Of a stretch of DNA of 64,000 nucleotides, positions 46,046-58,100 are shown one piece after another. The notes beneath the pieces are model-generated. The model had not been told where the DNA came from. It ran no database searches and saw nothing but the letters and a program-made list of their open reading frames with translations. Position 1 is the first letter of the stretch; each line of letters begins with the position of its first letter. A program made the translations under genes and the position numbers. This DNA is from Trichuris trichiura (Eukaryota; Nematoda; Enoplea; Trichinellida; Trichuridae). The stretch lies in contig JBAJFE010000059.1 in the NCBI GenBank assembly GCA_037903355.1, positions 434,001 through 498,000 of the forward strand. The letters are read 5' to 3'.

Positions 46046-47028
46046 ATGGCATCTTGTGTGCAAGATTTGATGAAAAAATTATTAAAAGATCCCGATCTTG
46101 ACGATTCAACTCAAATGGACGAATGCGTGTTGGAATTCTTGGGTCGAGGTATCTCGCACGTCTACGATGACTTTAATTTTCTAACTGCAACCTTACGCGG
46201 AGCTTAGTACGGGGCTACAGTTGTTAGCTGCATTTATGCGAAGAATTTTTGTCCTAGAACATTTGCAGAGGTGCGCCTAATTTTCATTTTATCTTAAAAG
46301 TTGGTTTTGCAGCGGGTTTTTCCGCCGTTCACAGTCAGTTCAAAACTGAGCGCTTGGCGCGATCGGCGAACGACGATTCCGCTTTGGAATCGACGAGGGA
46401 AATCGAGCAGCATTTGTTGAACGGCGATATCGACTCGGCAATACGGTTTATCGTCAGTCGCAAGCCGGAACTTTTGGACGATAATCCGGACGTTCTTTTC
46501 ATTCTGCTTGTAAGTATTGTCTTCTTATCCTGATTGGTATTAGCGGTTTGTTTGCTGGTTAAGCCGGTAGCGTAATTTCTACTTTTATGTTCTGTTCAGA
46601 AGCAGCAGTTCGTTGAACTAATACGAAGCAAAGAGGCGGACGCGGCGCTCGTATTTGCTCAGGATTATCTCTCCGAAAAGGCAGTGAACAATACGCAAGT
46701 TCTTGAAGATCTCGAAAAGATTTGTGGCCTCATGGCGTTTGAAAATCCCGAATCGAGCATGTTCGCCGAGTACATGAAGCCGTACCAACGCATTAGGGTT
46801 TGTTCGCCGTACTACGTCGTCTTCGTTGTGTTCAGCTTTGCCCTTTCTTAGGTGCTGAACGCCGTAAACAATTTGTGGCTTCTCAATGAGCTTGGAAAGG
46901 GCGATTCCGACTTTGACTTGGTATTCAAGTTCATCGAATGGGCGCAGTCAGTTTTGCAGGAAAGAAATATTCCTTTCCCAAAACTTGCCGACTACGCTGC
47001 CGATGAAGGCCACCGTGAAGACTCATAA
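46046..47028 (+). CDS. gid8: GID8/TWA1 homologue, CTLH ubiquitin-ligase complex subunit
   Basis: Four exons: 46046-46148, 46313-46509, 46600-46797 and 46852-47028; 675 bp, 224 residues, against 228 in human GID8. Splice phases agree (1, 0, 0). The N-terminal LisH-like segment, M-D-E-C-V-L-E-F-L-G-R-A-G-F across the first junction, aligns residue for residue with the human protein. The CTLH domain contains K-P-E-L-L-D-D-N and K-Q-Q-F-V-E-L-I-R. The CRA part includes G-L-M-A-F-E-N-P-E-S-S-M-F and ends W-A-Q-S-V-L-Q-E-R-N-I-P-F-P-K-L-A-D. The family is a scaffold of the CTLH/GID E3 ligase, linking RanBPM-type subunits to the RING subunits, in nucleus and cytoplasm. ATG 46046 is chosen because the frame before it has no ATG and it matches the human N-terminal length. 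The charged human tail is shortened. Confidence 0.9.
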
Positions 47029-47330
47029 TAGTGCCTTGCAGTGTACGTTGGTCCCTTCAGCCATTTTTCGACAGTTTAATTGAAGAGGCAAGTCATGTGC
47101 TAAATAGTTCATTAATCAAAAATACTCTCTGCGCTTAATTAAAAGCTTTCTTTAGAAGACTTGTTATGGGTACATTTTGTTATTTATACAGTCTGCTTTG
47201 CTAGGTAGCTTTGCGAACATAAAGTTTTTCTAGTTCTCGTTTAATACCGTTGTACGTCAGAATAACGTACGGCAAAAGTCTTGTTTAAGCCTATTTCACT
47301 TTTTGCGACCTTCTAGCGCGTTTACGACTG

Positions 47331-47336
47331 AATAAA
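47331..47336 (+). terminator. Poly(A) signal of the GID8 gene
   Basis: AATAAA 303 bp after the stop codon; the first canonical signal downstream. Confidence 0.55.
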
Positions 47337-50300
47337 GTCGGTTGCAAAAGCTATGCTCGTTTTCCCGTGGTAGACCCTTCGTCTCGTCGACTTCACTCGT
47401 CAAGAATGGCAAAACGCCTTATAAAAGGTAGAATGAAGTGAAACTACTAATCTAATGAAGGCCGTGTAGTCGTTTTTGCATCTTTTGTGGATGCACATTT
47501 TTAGATTTATATTGAATTCTTACCTTAACCCGTACTGTTACGAAGAGTAAGTGGTGCTGGCACTAAAGCTATCAGCAAACTGTTTTAGTAAATTGTAATC
47601 CTTCACTTCACGTTCAAAGAAGCATATCCGCTCCTGTGGTAGTGAACATGTCATTTATTTACCTTTTCTGCGGGTTACATTGTAGGGATAACGTCTGAAA
47701 CGATGAAACCCCTCTCTTTCACTTACTCTCTAAGAACAGAGTCAGGTATAATGTTGGAAATATTAGAGCCTTCTGTGTCCACCGTGTGGAACCAGTACGG
47801 TTTAGCGGTACGTAGATGCCATTGATCAATGCTTCACCCAGCTGAATCAGGATAGGAACCGGACTATGCATGCAGTCGTCGTAACCGTCTGATCTTCTGC
47901 CGGCGAAGAAACTTACTACCTTTTTTTGCCGCGCTTGTTCATTACGTAAGTTTTCAAGAACTGGCAAGTCGGCTGCTAAGTCTTACAATAGCTTGTAAAG
48001 TAGTTACTATAGCATGTTTGCTCCGTGCACCGAACGAAGTCTACATCGTATCTCGTAAGCAATTGTTAACAGAACGCGAAGCCTGTAGTGTCAGCATCTT
48101 TGTTGGGCTTGGGTTAAGCTTTTCTTGAAGTGCATTTAATATGCTGAGTGGGTTGTTATCTTAACATGCTTTTGTCTCCGCGACCCTAAGGAAGTAGTTC
48201 GCCTTCATTTTTCACTTTAGTTAGTCATGTGGATCGAATAGGAAACCTGACAATCCTACATTGCTTGTCTGTTTTCGATCATTCCCACGAGTTTACTCTT
48301 TTACAACTCAACTCCGAGTTACTGCGTATAGGTGGATCAGCGTAAACATGACGGTTAGAAAATATCTTTCTTTGCAGCTACAAGTTTACCAGAAAAGCCT
48401 TAGCCAGGATGTGAAATTCAGCTACATTCAACTAGGAGATGAAGGCACACTTTTTAGGCGGGCTGTTAATGAAGTATCTACTTAGACTTTCGTGAATGTC
48501 TCTGCCTCAGTTCAGTCAGTGAACACGTGACAATACATAAACGATAAATGCGTAGGGTAAAATTTTTGTTAATTAAGCATGGAAGCAATTGTAAACATCC
48601 CTGGGTCAGATTTTTGGTAAAAGTGGATCTGCGAGCTAGTTTAATAGTGCTTGTTATGCAATGTGCTTTTAAAACTCCTTTGCGTCAGACAGCATCTGTA
48701 GAAATTAGTCTCACCCAGTTATTGTTGCACTTCTGTTCACCATCGCGAATGATAACTCTCCGTTGCGTTCAAATACAGATATGAGACTGTAAAGCTTTTC
48801 AGATTGGGCATTAGAGAGGTTTTGCTTATGTTATGTCAGCAGTGGAAGATTCGCTAGTAAATCAGAAGCTTGAAAGACACATGACTTTTTGAGAACGGAA
48901 GCACAAAGATATTCGTGCTCTTCGCAACATTACTGTTTGGAAATGGAGGTTTCCGAACAGACTTTGAGCGAAGTTAGTAAAGAAAGCGCCACATGGTTGA
49001 TTGATTCATGAGTAGCAAGCCAATCAGCGCTCGACTTGGCTATGTGTTCATGATCTGAACAATGGTACGACGTTTATTTACGGATCATTATTCATGCCGA
49101 CGATGCAGCAGGTTGAAATGCTTGAAGTACCCTGCTAAAAAACACGTGTGACTAGTGTTGCTGTCATTTCTTGTAACTGCGCCGTTCTTTCTTTGCCTGA
49201 AAAATTTGTTGTTTAATTTTACGCACCGTTCGTCAAGATCTCAGGAAGGTCGTTTGGAGCAACGAAAATTGGCATAAGATGCGGACGCGGTACTTCTCGG
49301 TTTGTTTCACTCTTTAAATAAGTCGAGTGTCGTAATTTTATTTATATTTAAATTCCCTAGAGCGGCTTTCCATATTTGCTGATGATTTATCAGCGTGCCT
49401 ATAGTCACAAGAATATTCAGCATGTTTTTAATAGTAGCTGACTTCTCCATTAGCAGCACACGGGACTGTACATACGAGACAATATTGAGCTCTCAGGATG
49501 TGCTCTCTCCCTCAGCAGCAGTAGGACAACAGAACTGCAGTAATTGTCTGTTGAGTTTGTATAGGAAGTTCAAGACAGCTAGTCGTCTATACGAGAGTAG
49601 GTGGCTTGGATTTAGATAGCTTTAATTTGCACTGCAGAGCAGTCTGCCGTAAAAAGTAATGTGCCACAGCTAGATATTCTCTTGCTAAAGGAGCGCTGCA
49701 TGACGCACTTGTAGGGGATTTGACAGAGGAATATATCAGAGGTCAGATCCAAAACTAAACACAAAGTTCATGTGTTCATTTAAACCTTTTGGAGTTGGCA
49801 TGGAAGTTCGTGAAGGTATTCCCAGTGAGTTCACTATTCCTAATAACAGCCAAGTTGAAAGTTCAAGCACAGAATCTTTAGAGGCCGCCACTTTGACGCA
49901 AGAACCTTGGCAGCTTGCCGTCCGTTGAACAGCCTCATTGAACTGATTCGATTTGGAGTATCTTGGCGAATCAGAGTTCCGAAGGAAAGATTCAATCTTA
50001 ATCCAAAGCCTATCGCCTAAACTTAAATCTATCGTCTCATGGCCAAATTGTGCTCGTTAGTGACCCGTGTCCGCAGCAGACACTTCGCTAAAATTGGTTA
50101 TATAAAAGAGTTACTGACAAGGTTGCCGCAAGAACCAACCATAAGCCAGAAATTGAAAATGTTTGAGAATTGTCCAGATTTGACATTTCATCACCGAGAT
50201 GACTTTTGTGAATCGCATCTTCATATACGATGAATAATAGCGCCTCCGTGATAGCAGAAAGCGTGTTGTAGTGAAGTGGCTGGACAGAAGCGTTTCATCA

Positions 50301-53300
50301 AAAAAGTTCTTGAAACCAGACCGTTGCTGAATGAGGCCGTGCTGCCACCGGTGATGCGCTAAAGACATCTTAAATTTCAGCTTTTACAGATCAGTGGAAT
50401 ACACCGCAGTATCTGCTGCTACACGGGAAAAGGTGGCTTCTATGCACTAACGTTCAGGGATACACTTCTTTTAAGACCTGAAGTGAAGCGAACGAGTTTG
50501 GAACTGAGGTTCTTCAGCTTTCTGCGTATTCATTACCATCTCCGGAGCACTGATGTGTTTCTGCAGCAGAAATAGGAAATGACGAGACTATAATTAAAAA
50601 CGCCTTCCACAAGTTTCTACTGTCTCGCACCGGGTAGTATTGCCAGGTGAACTATTGAAGTGCCAGTAAAAGTTGGGAAAGTTGTTCTTATTATTCTGGT
50701 ATTGATTACTTGGATGAACAAAATGACATTGAGGCCGACGAGCACAGTTAAAAGCTGAGTTGAGACGTACGCATGAAAGCATAACTATGAAAAAGCGTAA
50801 GTTTGCTTGCGACAACGGGCAGCCGTAGTTGGAAAAACCTGATGGTTTCTCTAATTAACTCAGCAGTCCCAGCCTACCTATTCCCATAGATGGGTTGACG
50901 CGGCGATCAAATCAGAAAAATTCGAGAGTTTTTCAAGCATTTGCTAAGAAACACATTTATCACTCAGTGGTCCGTTTTAAAAAGCAGTATGCAGTTGTAA
51001 CTGGTTGGGAATGCACGGTCAATATCCCCCCAGTGTGTTTACCAATTAGGCTGCAAGATAATGAGGTAATCATTCCGGAGATCTAAAATAAAATAACATG
51101 GGTAACCAGCAGGCTGTTTCATAGAAATTCCGCTGAAGACGGAACTGGAAATTTTTGAAAGCTCTGATAAAATAAATAGTTTTTCTTTTTTCTTTCCTTT
51201 TAAGGACGGCTAGCCAACCGTGTCAAAAAGCTGTGCAATATGGGCAATTAACTTTTCTCTTGCCAAACATTTCACGCTATAAGGCCCCGAAGTTTCCAAA
51301 TCGAGACAGTGCTACGGTCTAACGGTTTTATGGAATGGACGCGGGCGCACTGCTGTTGCGGCAAGGACTTCCGCTAGGATTTGCGAGCCCTTCATTAGGA
51401 TGGCAAATAGATCGGACTGTAAAAGGTAACGAGAGCTCAAGTAACTCAAATAGTCCCGTAAATATTTCCTGAAAAATATTCGAGCAAAAGTAAATAAGCT
51501 GAAGGCAACGTGAAGGTATTAAAAGGCGAAAGCTAAAGGCCGTTATAAGAAGGAATATTTTTTTATAGAGACAAAGCTTACAAAGCATACCTGGCTCTGT
51601 TGTTAGCGTCATGAAAAACTAGACTAGGTGTGCCTGAAAGTTCTGTCCAAATGAATTTCCAACAGAACGGCGTTTTTACAAGAAGTTGCGCAGCTTCAAG
51701 ACACCGTCACGAAAAGCTACCTTTTCAAAGGGATACTTATACTCAATTCTGCATCCGCCCCAAAGGAACCTGGATTAAGGAGCTGAAAAATTGTGAAAAC
51801 AGCATAATTTTTGCAGGTGGCGGAAAGTCTCGGAATGTGACATCCGGGGGAGTTTTCCAATCTATCTGCAGTTGTCAGTAGTATCGAACAATTGTTTATT
51901 CGCTCGTTCTTAAGAAACAAATTGTTGAATTGCCGGAATACTAGGATGAACTAGCAAAGCAGAACGTTGTCAGACCTGCTTGCTACCTGATATCAGTGAG
52001 CATCGTGCGGCAATCAACGAAAAGCTTCATGTAAGTTAAAAATCTACCCGCGTGGCGTCAATTAAAGTATTTAGCATTGTCGGTTTTGTCATTAGGTGCC
52101 AAATGCAACGGAGGATTAATCCACAATACATACAATTAGTAGCTATCTTCAAATCAAAAATAATCAAACTTTTTTATCTCAGCGTGACGACCTTCAACTA
52201 ATGGTCCTCTGTCATTTGGACAGATCCGAATTCCGCACAGTTTATGCGGGAGAAGAAAAAATTGTTCTCTCGTGAAAGTCACGTTTCCAGTGAAAGTTCA
52301 GAGGCCCTTTTGGACTCCCCTTCTGGCAGTTGGACAGGAGATTTGCATAGCTTCGGCAAGCTCATTCTTGCAGCAGAAAAACTGCAAGGCGCTTGGTTGT
52401 CATGGTTGTTGGTTCGTCTAAGGAAAAGATGGCTAAAACAACTTATGAAAAGCGGGAATTTATTATAATCAGCAACGATGGCTAAGTTAGTCGCTCAAGG
52501 TGACAACGAACACACTTGATCATGGGCAGACTTGACCACAGCTTTTTACTTTTTTTATAAGTCTTAGGGGTTGTCCGGAGAGAACGGTAAGGGATAGAGC
52601 CCCTTAAGGGATACACTATTAAGAAAACACTGATTATCTAAATATAGCCGTGTATCTACATTAATAGTGTCACTTTGTCACCAGTGAAACAGAATGGCAT
52701 TATCACAGTCGTACAACTTAAAAGTTAATTCGTATTGATAGTTTTATTAGTAAAACGTTAGGAAATGTGCCATAGAGTCCCAGATGAGCAATATGGGAGG
52801 TCATTTGCAGCTCAGTATGCATTTCCAGTGTCGCACGTGACGTAGGGGCAACTGTACCTTGCACGTAGTTAAGGAAAGTTCATAGAGTCTAGTAGAACCT
52901 AATGGCCAGATTGAAGCAGCTAGGCGCTCCACATTCAGTGCCATTGGAATGTCATTGCAGCAAGCCTACTATATAGTAATACTTGCACTGTTGCTTGATT
53001 GTTTTAAAAATCATCTTCCAGTCAAAGTATGCCTTACTCCCTGCGTCTCTTAAAGTTGCTCCATTGTGCGCGTAAACATTTCTAGGTGAAGCATACTTTT
53101 GAATGAGAAAGTAGCGTGATCGAATATGAAATTATGTTCTCGACGAGCGAACTTCAAAGCTAAGAAAAGAATTAAAACCAGCTTGTCTAGGCGAAATTTC
53201 AAAGGAATACGTTGGGAAGAGACGTTCACTCGGAATGAAAAGTAGATGACTTCGATTGGGCTATCTACGTGCTTCGACCTGGTCATCAGCGAACCTTACT

Positions 53301-54912
53301 AGAGCAGACCTATTCTTGTAGAACATTCCTGTACCTCTAAATTTGTTCTTAAGCTTAGAATCAAGGCAGCTGAGTGCGCTAAATGCCTCAAGTTCCATTT
53401 CATCAGCGCGGCTGGCCAATGACAGCGAAAAAAGAGGCATTCCGAAAGAGCCGCACATTTTTCGACCTGTAAAAGCTTGGTTACTTTTTTAAAAGAATCA
53501 TTAGTCCTCTCTCTCTGTCAAAGAAAACAGGACAACGCTGCGGTTGATATGGAGTGCTTAGCTTGGCTGACTAAACTAGCTACAAAATGCAATGAAGCTG
53601 GCTAAGCAAATTTTAAAACGGATCCATTTTTGCAATCGCCCATTACCGCAGCAGCTCAGCTATACCGCTAAAGCCAACTCGTCCGGCAGTGCTTGCATGG
53701 AACGCGCATTCTTTCTGTTGCTCCGAGATGAGCTGCACAAGTCGTTAAGCGAAGGGTAAAAAGTGACTTTTACAAAGAAACTACAATGTATTTTAACAAT
53801 GCAGCGTGTCAGTTTTTTTTTGTAGGACGATGCATAGCGATTTTTCCGCGTTTGCTCTTACCAATTCGCAGCCTAAGTTATCGCGTTGCTCCAACTCTAT
53901 TGCGGCGACGTTATGATACGGGAAAAAGAGAAGGGAAGCAGTAAATGGTCCATGAAAATGGAACTCTTTCTTGACTGATCTCAACGTTTCCGTTTCTCCT
54001 TATGAAGTTGCCGGGGGGAAGTGGTGAAATCAATTAGTCTTTATTTCTGGCAACCTTTAACTACTTTGCCCCGAGAAGATCTGAACTGAACGCTCTGCTA
54101 GTTTTCGCGTCATCATACTGAACACAAGTCTTCATTGGCCTTCATGGTACCCTGTTATAGTGCCACATTGCCAGGATAACCTTCCCTTCACTTTAGTGGG
54201 CTGCTGTTTCGCCCAAGTGATCACCAGTAGTTTTTTTCCTACGCTTTTACAAACAGAGCACGTCAGTTTGCACTTCGATGATAACCTCATCATCCATTGC
54301 GCCTTTTGGCAGTTCAGCCCGCGTTGGGGAAGGAAGCTGTTTTCAGCGAGCGACCCGCGGGCTGTTGAAACAAAATCAGGTGTCTAAACTTTTCTGTTGG
54401 GTTCACGTCTTACGTTGTCACCCCAAAAGACAATGGAAACGGAACGTTCAAAAGACTTGTCAAGACAGAGAGGGACAAACCTCTCATGGCTGCCAAGTAG
54501 ACATGGAGTTGCACCCCACACCCTGTTGGTAAATTTTGTTACTCAGTAGCTGCTTCAGTGGTAGAAGAAAAGTGAAATGATGTTTTTTTGGACTCTCCTC
54601 ATGTTGAAAACCGTAAGCACAGGAGTGCATTTCAGGATGACCGCATATTCCTTACCAGTTTCCAATGGAAAGTGACAAGAAATTTAAAGAAAGAGAGAGT
54701 GGTTAAACTAGACTTTGTTTAATTTTTGGAACATCAGTCGCAATGTGGTAACCAGTCTGACAACTGTCGCCATTTCAGTTGTATTCCTTCAGAGGAAAAC
54801 TACTAACCTAGTAACACAGTCAGGTTTAGAATTTTCAGACTTCTGACTAACCTTATGGCACGTTCATTGTGAGAATGTTATTGATGTTCACCACCGCAGC
54901 CGCAAGGAGGTC
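47337..54912. other. No confident gene
   Basis: Open frames of 60-94 codons only. The most protein-like are 47719-47967 (minus), 50895-51086 (plus, with a P-P-V-C-L-P string seen in trypsin-like proteases but no catalytic motif nearby) and 52244-52468 (plus, Ser-rich then amphipathic). None has splice, promoter or domain support. No repeats or transposon ends recognised. Confidence 0.3.
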
Positions 54913-54920
54913 TATTTAAA
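54913..54920 (+). promoter_or_regulatory. TATA-like element of the ShK/peroxidase gene
   Basis: TATTTAAA about 180 bp upstream of the predicted signal-peptide ATG at 55102. Placement is plausible; not proven. Confidence 0.35.
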
Positions 54921-55101
54921 CCTGCTGTATAGAACCCACACGTTCAGAGCCATCCTTCCGCTTTTACCGTTTAACACATCGACGTCCAGACTGGCAGCTT
55001 GGAATTTCACTTTCGGCAGCGGCCCTGAAAGCTTGAGCACTTCCACCCAGAAACGATTTAACTTCCTTTAAGCGAGCACACCTATCCCAACCGTGGGAAC
55101 G

Positions 55102-58100
55102 ATGAAAATGAGACCTATCCACTTGTTAATCATCCTCCTAACCGGTAAAGAAGTCAAATTGAATGTACTCCAATTTCTCGTTAGTTTGAATCATTTCAAG
55201 CTTTTTTTCAGCTTTCAGCAGTTGCCGAGAACCCGTGACAAGAAATTTTCGATGCAAAGCGAACAACTGCTGTGACCACCACGAATGGTGCGAATTTTGG
55301 GCAGGGATTGGCGAGTGCGACACCAACGCCAGTTGGATGAGATTGAACTGCATGATATCATGCACGGGTTGTCTGTCTTTTCCGGACAATCAGACGCAAT
55401 TTTTCAACCAAAGACTTGCAAGTAAGTACACACTTGTGCCTGTTTGTTGTCAACTGTCTTGCCAAAAGGCAAACGAACTTACCTTCCACTTAACTGTGAT
55501 GCATGTTTTTTGGGCCGCCATTTTTTTCCCACTGCAGATGCGCAACAAAAGCGGCAATTTTTATTCTACATGCTCACCTGATTTTTAAGGTGACTCATAT
55601 TCGGTAGACTACTAAATACGTACATACAGGCTGCACCGTCAGCAGCGGAGTGCCGCTGAGCGGAGAAGTAGCGTGGTATGGGTAGTTGATCAACTTATAA
55701 GGCAAAAGAGCGAAGTTGACAACAATTGGAATATACCGCGTTGTTTTTTTCCCAGTTAGATACACTTGAGATGGATATTGTGGAGAATTAACGCGGGAAA
55801 TATTTTTGAAGCAATTCTTAAAGGAACATTTGCTGCCGCCTTTACTTTCGAGCTTGAATACGCAGCGGGGGTTATCCGGGCGGGATGTACGAACCGGCAA
55901 CTATTTTAGGGCTACGACAACTCAGCAGCGCGTAATACATTTCAGAAGGGCAGAAACCGTTCTTACTACGGTAACGTTTTGTTATTTTAAACGTGGAGGT
56001 GCAGGAACAAGGAGCGAAAATTAGACGCATAAGAAGTAATTCTTGAATAATGGGACCGGTCAATTTGTTGAAGATTTTCCTCGTCCTGTATCTGCCAACA
56101 TGTTCACCAATCCCATAAGGCCTCGACGTGGACATGATCCCGAATTTTGCGAGCAAGTCTTGCGTCTGAATGCCAGTGAACGACTGGGTAAGCTCGCCGA
56201 AAATGGAGCCATCGTCTTGTTCGAAGGTCTGTTTGCATGGCCAACACTCGTGTGGAAAAGTAGATATAATTAATTTTTAGATGCTACAAGTCGACGTCTA
56301 ACGTCAGCGCGGGATATGGTGACCAGCAACCAGCAGTTAGGTTGCCAACGAGAACAGGATGGCGCGAACTGCCGCCGAAATTTATGCTTTCACGCATTGT
56401 ATCGTACAATGGATGGGACATGTAACAACTTGAGAAACCCACTCTGGGGAGCTGCTGGTACTGCATTCCAGAGAATCCTCCCTCCTGTTTATGAAGATGG
56501 CATAGGATCACCTGTATGTAAGTAATTTTTGCTACCTCAATGGACCCATCAATTTGTTCAGGGTGCTTAAACTGTTTTGAATACATCGCATTTCGTAACT
56601 CGTTCATAAATTCTTGTAGTATATTTTATTTACGATAGGATCAGCTGCTTATGCCAGTTTTACTCTCGGAGCTTCCAGGTCCACCTATGACAAGTCCTCA
56701 GCGGTCAATAACTATGCTATATGAATTCCACTAAATAAGTAATTATCGCGCATTTTTCATCGGCACTAGGAGGCCATCCGCACTGCGATAAACATTTAGG
56801 TATCTCTTTTCAAATTTCTTTCCCTCATTGTGAGTGCGAGAGGAAATATTTTCTCAGGAATCAAAGTCTTGGTGACCCGTCAAGACGGAGTTCAGTGATT
56901 TGAAACTGCTGTAATCTATGTTATAAAAAAGCATTAATTCTCTACGAAACATTTCTATTCTCTTTGACAGCAAGCAAGTTTGCAATAAAAGGTCATGTTG
57001 ATCTATCAGCAAGTGGATCAGCCCTTCCTTAGTGGGTCGTATGCGATTTGGTCAATGCGTAAGGCACGTTGCGTTACCGCTGACGGAAGTGTAATGCTTC
57101 GAGTAGGTAATGTAGCGCAAAAAACTGCCGACATAAAGCCTGTCTAACATGAGTTCCTTCCAATCGAGGAAGCAAGAAAGTGGGTGGACGTGAGCGTTAT
57201 ACCTATTCAAAATACTGCTCTCAAGGAAGCATGTCACCAGGTTTTCAGGTAAATGTTGGAAATTATGAATCACAGTCGTGATGCTATCTTTTGGTATGAA
57301 ATTCAGTCCTTGATGAATAATCTAGTGACCTACTCTGTTTCAACAACTACGAACAGAATTTCTGACTATTGTTGATTAACTAACAATCTTTCCTACTTTC
57401 AAGCTGTCGTTATTATGTAAAGCACAAATGGAACCATTCTGTTAGCATTGACAGCGATGGCATTAGTGCCGCAAACGTTTCAAGATATCTTGCTACTGCT
57501 TAATTGTCCAACATAGAGACGCTTTTCGCGTGCACAGTAGCAAGTAATAACAACTGATTGAGCATCAATCTGGATATTAGAGACTACCAGTGTTTAGCCG
57601 TCATCAGGCACATCTGATCTTTGTCTTAGTTCAAAATCTTCTTATGAAGCCGAGCAATAAACGCATTTCAAGGCGGTAATAATTGTCACTCGTATATGTT
57701 ATCCTGTGTCACCATTTCTTAACCAAAGGATTATCAGATGGAAAAAGATCCGAAACTGGAAATGTTAGACAGGCTAGGAAAGCATGTCCAGAATCCAATA
57801 CCTAATCCTTAGTTCTGCAAGCTGCCTACCTTCATCACTTAATTTCATTCAGCATATTGCCACTTCACCAAAACTATAGAGACTGATACAGATGCTGTTC
57901 ATTATGGCGAAATTACGGCTAACTCCGTTTGAGTCTTGCCGGTATTAGTAAGAGAAAACAATTCTTCAGATGGCGAAAAGCTTTCTGAGCTTTCCGAACT
58001 CGTCTGGTCTCACTGCCAGCGGAGGAGTTGCTGAAATGTTCAGTGGGAGAAGTGCTTCTTTCACCAACTGTTTGCAAGACCGTACATTCACCGTTAGTAT

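Noticed and set aside
50895..51086. Trypsin-like protease fragment (P-P-V-C-L-P string)
   Set aside because: No His, Asp or G-D-S-G-G catalytic context in the surrounding sequence; a six-residue match is not enough.
56630..56735. Extra peroxidase exon after the donor at 56517
   Set aside because: An open stretch follows a GATAG acceptor, but it reads into a stop and lacks family residues; direct joining of 56517 to 63387 restores the expected spacing.
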